From assembly GCA_022059125.1 (NCBI GenBank), contig JAEUWY010000012.1, forward strand, positions 372,001 to 436,000: a DNA stretch of 64,000 nt, given 5' to 3'. The notes under the pieces are model-generated. The model searched no databases and was not told where the DNA came from. It saw only the letters and a list, made by a program, of their open reading frames with translations. This document shows positions 58,971 to 64,000 of the stretch, in pieces; within the stretch, counting starts at the first letter, position 1; each line of letters begins with the position of its first letter. The position numbers and the translations under genes were made by a program. This DNA is from Corynespora cassiicola (Eukaryota; Ascomycota; Dothideomycetes; Pleosporales; Corynesporascaceae).

Positions 58971-60218
58971 TGCTACAGTGTATTGAATGACTACAGATTT
59001 CAAGATCAAACGAATGGGGCTGGATTGATATATCTTGCAAGTCAGGGTTAGATGTGAATGCGGAAAAACACCATACTACTATGTGATTCCGTTGGCCATC
59101 ATCAAAGTTTATTTAGTGATGATAATATCGCATTCGATAGCATATAAATGACGCCAAGTTAGTCATGGACGCAAAGAGCAGGAGGACATGTCAGGAGTAT
59201 GAACTTTCATGATGGTTTAGAGAGTGGGACGAATGATGATGGAGCGATTTACCAAGGCCGAGAATAAATGGAAAATACCGGGAAATTCGCTAATCATTGC
59301 CGGACCCTCGTACTTTCGGCAAAGAATCACTTGAAATTGGCCGGAAAATAGACATGTGGGACCCAAGCGACCCCGCTTCTCATGCATCTATTTCTCCGAG
59401 CACATCTTCTAGCCCGGACAGCCTCTCATACTGTGACCAAGTCTATCTACATTCTTGATATGACCAGAATTCTTCTTTATAAGACCTAGTGCCTCGAATA
59501 TTCACAATGCTTGAAGTATTTGAGATTCAGCAGCTTCTCATTGGATATTACCGAGTTGAAGCAGATTCTACAACAGAAGCAAGACGAGATGAGTGATTTT
59601 GGGTCATGTCTTTCGGTATCATTATTGATGAAACACTAAGATAGCTGTGAAATGAGGGTTCCATCGAAAACCCTCTACTGATAAAAAAGATGACTTGACT
59701 TCATTGGTATGCCTTGAGACAGAATGCACACAGTGCCAGCTAAAACTCGATGCCACCAGAATCAAATCGATGCCAAAGCTTCAGCGAAAAAAAAAATCCG
59801 TTGATCTAGCTAATAAATAGACCCTCGCAAAATGATCCTTCGACTGTCTAATCTCGTTAAGTTGTTTGACCAGGATATCGAAGACCGACAGGGTTCATAC
59901 GAACTTGGCATCCAAGAACATGGTATTTACGACCCAAGCGCTCAGGACGACCAGAATTCCCTCGGCCGTTATCATCATATTTAGAAAGATGCATGTAAAA
60001 CGGTCGTATTTGACTAAATTTCATCGTCGTGAGATTACCCGTGTTAACTAAGCCACCACATTTTTTGGTTCTTGCTGCGCCTTCGTACAACTGCAGTGTA
60101 AACGAGTGCTGTAGATCCATGATTCAAGAACATAGTCATCTGGATATTGCGTATATAAGGATACTTCAAGACTGTAGTAATGGCCCATATCATCTCTTCC
60201 GGTCCATATTCGACTATT
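58971..60218. other. spacer between zincin-like and tyrosinase genes
   Basis: 1.25 kb of AT-rich DNA between divergent genes, presumably both promoters. No gene is recognised. Confidence 0.5.
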
Positions 60219-61358
60219 ATGTATCTCCTTTCTACAATTTCTATGCTTGTGGCAACGCTGCCAATACTTCAAGCATCCCCCGTCGAATTAAATGTGTCTG
60301 GTAAGTGTGCCAACAACACAACAGAAGTTCACAAAGAATGGTAGGCGCCTTTCATGTATTCACTTGCGCATCTAATCCATCACAGGAGCGCGCTCACTGG
60401 CCCAGAGCGTATTGATTTCATTTCCAGCGTCAAATGTCTTATGGAAAAACCCTCAAAAATACCTCGGGAAGAAGCACCTGGAGCTATATCTCGATACGAT
60501 GACTTCATCGGAACCCATATCAACCAAACACATCTCATTCATAACAACGGCATATTTCTGACTTGGCACCGTCAATATCTTCACCTTTTCCAGAAAGCCC
60601 TCCGCGAAGAATGCAAATTTCAGGGCACACTTCCGTATTGGAACTGGCCATGGTGGGCTTCGGACCTGCACAACAGCCCTTTGTTTGATGGTAGCCCTAC
60701 AAGTCTAGGTGGAGATGGGTACTACAATGCTAGCGCCGAGCCTCTTCTCAACGGAAACTATACATTCCCGCGCGGAACAGGTGGTGGATGTGTTGACACG
60801 GGACCATTTGCCAACACAACCCTGCATTTCAAAAACTTCGAAGGTCTGGCTGTGCCGCCGAATAAACTGGAATACGCGCCCCATTGCTTGAGGAGAGATT
60901 TTAACAATGGGATCTCACGCACCCATAATTCCCAGGAGCATGTCGACTTTCTACTTGCTAGTCCAGATATAGCAGCGTTCCAGTCTCGATTATCCGATTT
61001 CATACCCGGCACCCCGATCATGGGCCCACATGGAGGAGGCCACTACGCTATTGGAAAGGATATGCAAGATCAATTCGCAAGTCCAAGTGACCCTGCGTTC
61101 TGGTTGCACCATGCAATGATTGATCTGATGTATGCCCAGTGGCAGGCAAAGGACCCCCATGAGCGTCAATACGCACTTGACGGAACAGTCACCTCATTGA
61201 ACATGCCGCCGAGCCAAAATGCCACGCTCGATTTTGTGTTGGATTTTGGGTATCTGGGTGAACAGAAGATGGTGTTTCAGCTGATGAATGTGGATAAGTT
61301 TGATTACTGTTACCGGTACGAGTATGCTGAGGGTAGCAGCAAGCCGGAAAATCATTGA
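60219..61358 (+). CDS. secreted tyrosinase-family copper oxidase
   Basis: A type 3 dicopper enzyme that oxidises phenols to quinones (melanin-type chemistry or natural-product tailoring). 364 residues from exons 60219-60340 and 60386-61358; intron 60341-60385 (GTAGGC...CTAAT...CACAG, 45 bp) rebuilds H-K-E-W-S-A-L-T-G. Residues 1-19 look like a signal peptide. CuA histidines are H84, H93 and H102 (THINQTHLIH...TWHRQYL). CuB ligands are H256 and H260 (GPHGGGHYAIG) and H282/283 (DPAFWLHHAMID). NxT/NxS sequons suggest glycosylation. The roughly 360-residue length and lack of a long C-terminal lid match short secreted fungal tyrosinases. The Zn2Cys6 gene 0.65 kb downstream is a possible regulator. 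Confidence 0.94.
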
Positions 61359-62003
61359 TGTGCCTCTTGTTATTGGCATTTCTTCGGATGAAACCATCCT
61401 GGTGGGGTCGCACTAGCCCAACAAAGCTTTGCCGGTGTCCGTAAAGAGACTCGCGAATAGCGCATTATGCTGTTAGTCTTGTAACGGGCTTTTAGATGCA
61501 AAGACTAGCGAAGTTTAATAGATTTGCGATTCTGCTAAAACCTGTCTGATGGCATCATTCTCGCCCCAAATTCACAGAGCTATCTCATGGGACCAAAGGA
61601 AACTGGTGCTTGTTGTTCGCGAGGCAGCAGGCATCCGGAAGATCTCTCCACCGTCATTTATCGATAGCACAGGTCGGCGAATCAGACCCGTGCGGTTCGA
61701 AATTCCGATGCACCCTAAACTCGCCCCTGCATACGGCCAGGCCTTGGGCTCTCCCTTGGGCTCTCCATTGAGCCCTTGAGCTATCAAAATGAAAAGCAGC
61801 TAGCCATATTCATGCGAGTGATTGCCTCAGTCATGAGCACAGCTGATTGACAGTTGCATTGGATTGAGCTGAGATCGCAGCGACCTGGCGGGGTCGGTTT
61901 GTCCGACGCCAAGTGCTACCCAAAAACAAAATCTTACGAAGATAAAACAATTTCGTCACCGAGCCCCTTCAATCGATTCATATATCCTTCTGCGAAATAT
62001 ACG
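61359..62003. other. spacer before the Zn2Cys6 gene
   Basis: Contains an ATG frame of 76 codons at 61549-61779 (+) ending in a GSPL-GSPL duplication. It has no recognisable domain and is not called. Confidence 0.45.
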
Positions 62004-64000
62004 ATGGACGATCGGCCACGCGACCCCGCTCGCCGCTTACCTCCGCTCCTCCCTGCCGTGAGAGATTTTCGAAGAGAAGACGCGGGAAGAGGCAAGAGGT
62101 CCCGAATCTCAACTGCATGCGGAGCTTGTCGGTCACGCAAATCAAAAGTAAAGACTTCCTAGTTTGAAGAAATTGCCTCCTCTGATTCTCGCAGTGTGAT
62201 GGCCAACAACCGCAATGCGGCGAATGTATAGCTCGTGATACGCGGTGCCAGTTCACAGAGCCACAATCACGTCAAGTACGACGAAGATATGAGCAACTTA
62301 GAGATCAGTCTAGCATAAATGAGGAGCTCATCAGTCTACTTAAGACCTTGCCAGAGAACGATGCGATCGATATTGTCCGGCGGCTTCGAGAAGGTGGCGA
62401 TGCTCGAGCTATCTTGAACCACGTTAAGGGTGGTAACATGTTGATCGAGTTATCCCTGGTCCCCGAGTCTCGCCGGAACTATGAGCTTCCATATCTTTCA
62501 GGACTCCCTGCATTCATCATGGTTCCCGGGAATCCATACTTGAGTTCTGTGGTATACGGCAGCACTTGCCAACAACCGAATATGGGGGATGAAGCTCCTT
62601 CCCGTAGAGAATCGCAAACCTTAAGCCCAGAAAACGGAGCCTGGGACAATAACGCATATACAAAACCTTACTGGGCAGCCGAGATGGTTGATCCTCTATT
62701 GGAAAAAGTCACTGCTTCGAAATGGACTGGGGTAATATCTGACAACAAGCTCTTCAGGCAGCTGCTTGCTGCTTATTTCATGTACCAGCACCCTTCGCAT
62801 TTCTACTTCCACAAAGATCTTTTCCTGGAGGATATGGCTTCGGGAGATACCGGATTCTGCTCCACACTCCTTGTCAACGCTGTTCTTGCTGCTGGATGTC
62901 AAAGTCATTCCCAGATTCCCGATCGCTACAAATTCTGGATGCCCCAAAACCTTGGCTACCAATTTCTTGCCGAAGCTAAAAGGCTTTGGGAGTTGGAGCT
63001 TCTCACAACAACTCGAATTACCACGCTTCAAGCAGCATGCATGTTGAACAATGTTACAAATCTCAATGGCATGGACAAGGTTGGCTCAGCATACTATCGT
63101 CAGGCTCTAGAGATGGCCAAGGAACTGAAACTATTTGACTCGCCAAAAGCAGACGAAGACGCCAAGGCAACGCAGGCCCGTTGTATCACAGCATGGTCCT
63201 TCTTTAGCTGGCAGGTGCTCAATACGTACCATTTCTTTCGCCCACCAGACACGCCAATACCACCTAAATACCCATTTCCGAACCCAGTGACGCAATCAGA
63301 GTGGTATGGTGAGATACGGATTCGTTACCCTCTTAGTAGAACTCCAACAGCTCTCCAGATGGGAAGCATCATAGTAGCCAAAGCTCATCTTCACACTATC
63401 ATCAATGAGATTGGACAACAGTCCTTCAGATACAGCCAGCTAGATGACACTTCTGAGATTCGCTCTCAGCTATCCCTAGGACAAGCACTCAGTTTCAAGC
63501 AAAAGCTCGACGTTTGGCTGTTTCGCCTACCAGAGCCTTTTCAGGCCAAGAAAATTATATTTCCAGCTCAATTTGAGCTTCAGTGAGTTATTTTTCCTAT
63601 ATTGAAGCATTCATAGACATGGGTGCATGGATGAGGATTTAACCAATGGACCATAACTCCCTTGATCGATGGTCTTGTATCTGTATCCATTCATGGACGG
63701 AAACTGACTATGACCGCTAGTTGTGAGTACCTAATGACGATATCTAAATTGTTCCGACCGCATATGGCGTCTGGAAATGACACATCCAAATCCATGGCTA
63801 CTTCTATTGTTCATGATTCCAGGATCCGCACCGAGACTCTGATACGTCTCTACTATCTTCGACACAGCTTTGACTTCCACAACTCAATGTTCTTTGGGCT
63901 ACTTGTATACCTACAGACATTGGTAATCGAAGATCTGCGGGCGGAAAATGAAGTCATGTTCACTACTCGGGATGTACTACTTTCAACCCTTATCCTCTGC
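62004..64000 (+). CDS. Zn2Cys6 transcription factor with fungal_trans domain (3' end outside window)
   Basis: A fungal binuclear-cluster regulator. Exons: 62004-62147, 62195-63582, 63721 to beyond 64000. Introns are 62148-62194 (GTAAAG...CGCAG) and 63583-63720 (CA/GTGAGT...CTGAC...CTAG). The first intron splits the zinc cluster between Lys48 and Cys49. The cluster is C39-x2-C42-x6-C49-x6-C56-x2-C59-x6-C66, with a basic patch RSRKSK and a linker leading to a short coiled region (RRRYEQLRDQ). The middle homology region runs from about residue 225 (YFMYQHPSHFYFHKDLFLEDM), with features of NirA-like regulators. The third exon continues C-E-Y-L-M-T-I-S-K-L-F-R-P-H-M. The C-terminus is cut off. Placement beside the tyrosinase suggests local control, unproven. 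Confidence 0.92.

Noticed and set aside
1..64000. CRISPR arrays, prokaryotic operons or phage-like systems
   Set aside because: Introns, tRNA structure and gene families are fungal; no spaced direct-repeat array is present.

Overview
The window is nuclear DNA of a filamentous ascomycete, probably a sordariomycete; a hypocrealean fungus is plausible but unproven. The evidence is GT-AG introns of about 45-250 bp with CTAAC/CTGAC-type branch sites, fungus-specific transcription factor families (C2H2 plus fungal_trans, Zn2Cys6), a fungal tyrosinase, and intron-bearing type II tRNA-Ser. Several gene models differ from the longest open frames because the true ATG lies in a short upstream exon; exon joins given here were read by hand from splice signals and frame.

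Layout. 1-3.7 kb: no convincing gene. 3.7-7.3 kb: a large C2H2/fungal_trans regulator (minus). 7.3-15.1 kb: a long, mostly GC-rich gene-free stretch, probably promoter/leader sequence. 15.1-17.2 kb: three small plus-strand genes or remnants ending in the same tryptophan/CxxC...CxxC motif, the most unusual item here. 17.4-19.3 kb: a coiled-coil protein (minus). 19.3-25.2 kb: gene-free, AT-rich at first, then microsatellite-rich. 25.2-27.9 kb: a large Pro/Ser-rich protein (minus). 27.9-38.0 kb: another very long gene-free, low-complexity interval.

38-54 kb is a compact block of conserved housekeeping genes: Maf1 (RNA polymerase III repressor), AP-1 sigma adaptin, glutamate-cysteine ligase regulatory subunit, an unrecognised multipass membrane protein, endonuclease III (Nth1), an SMUBP2/Hcs1-type SF1 helicase, and a disordered coiled-coil protein. 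Two head-to-head pairs occur: AP-1 sigma/GCL modifier, and Nth1/Hcs1. The intergenic region of the Nth1/Hcs1 pair holds paired ACGCGT (MCB-type) elements, suggesting joint G1/S control of a repair and a replication-linked gene.

54-64 kb has lower GC and an accessory flavour. Two intron-containing tRNA genes (Ser-CGA and Gly-GCC) stand at its edge, followed by a secreted zincin-like protein, a secreted tyrosinase and a Zn2Cys6 regulator that runs off the window. No complete biosynthetic cluster is visible, but the tyrosinase/regulator pair could be the start of a small secreted or pigment-related locus.
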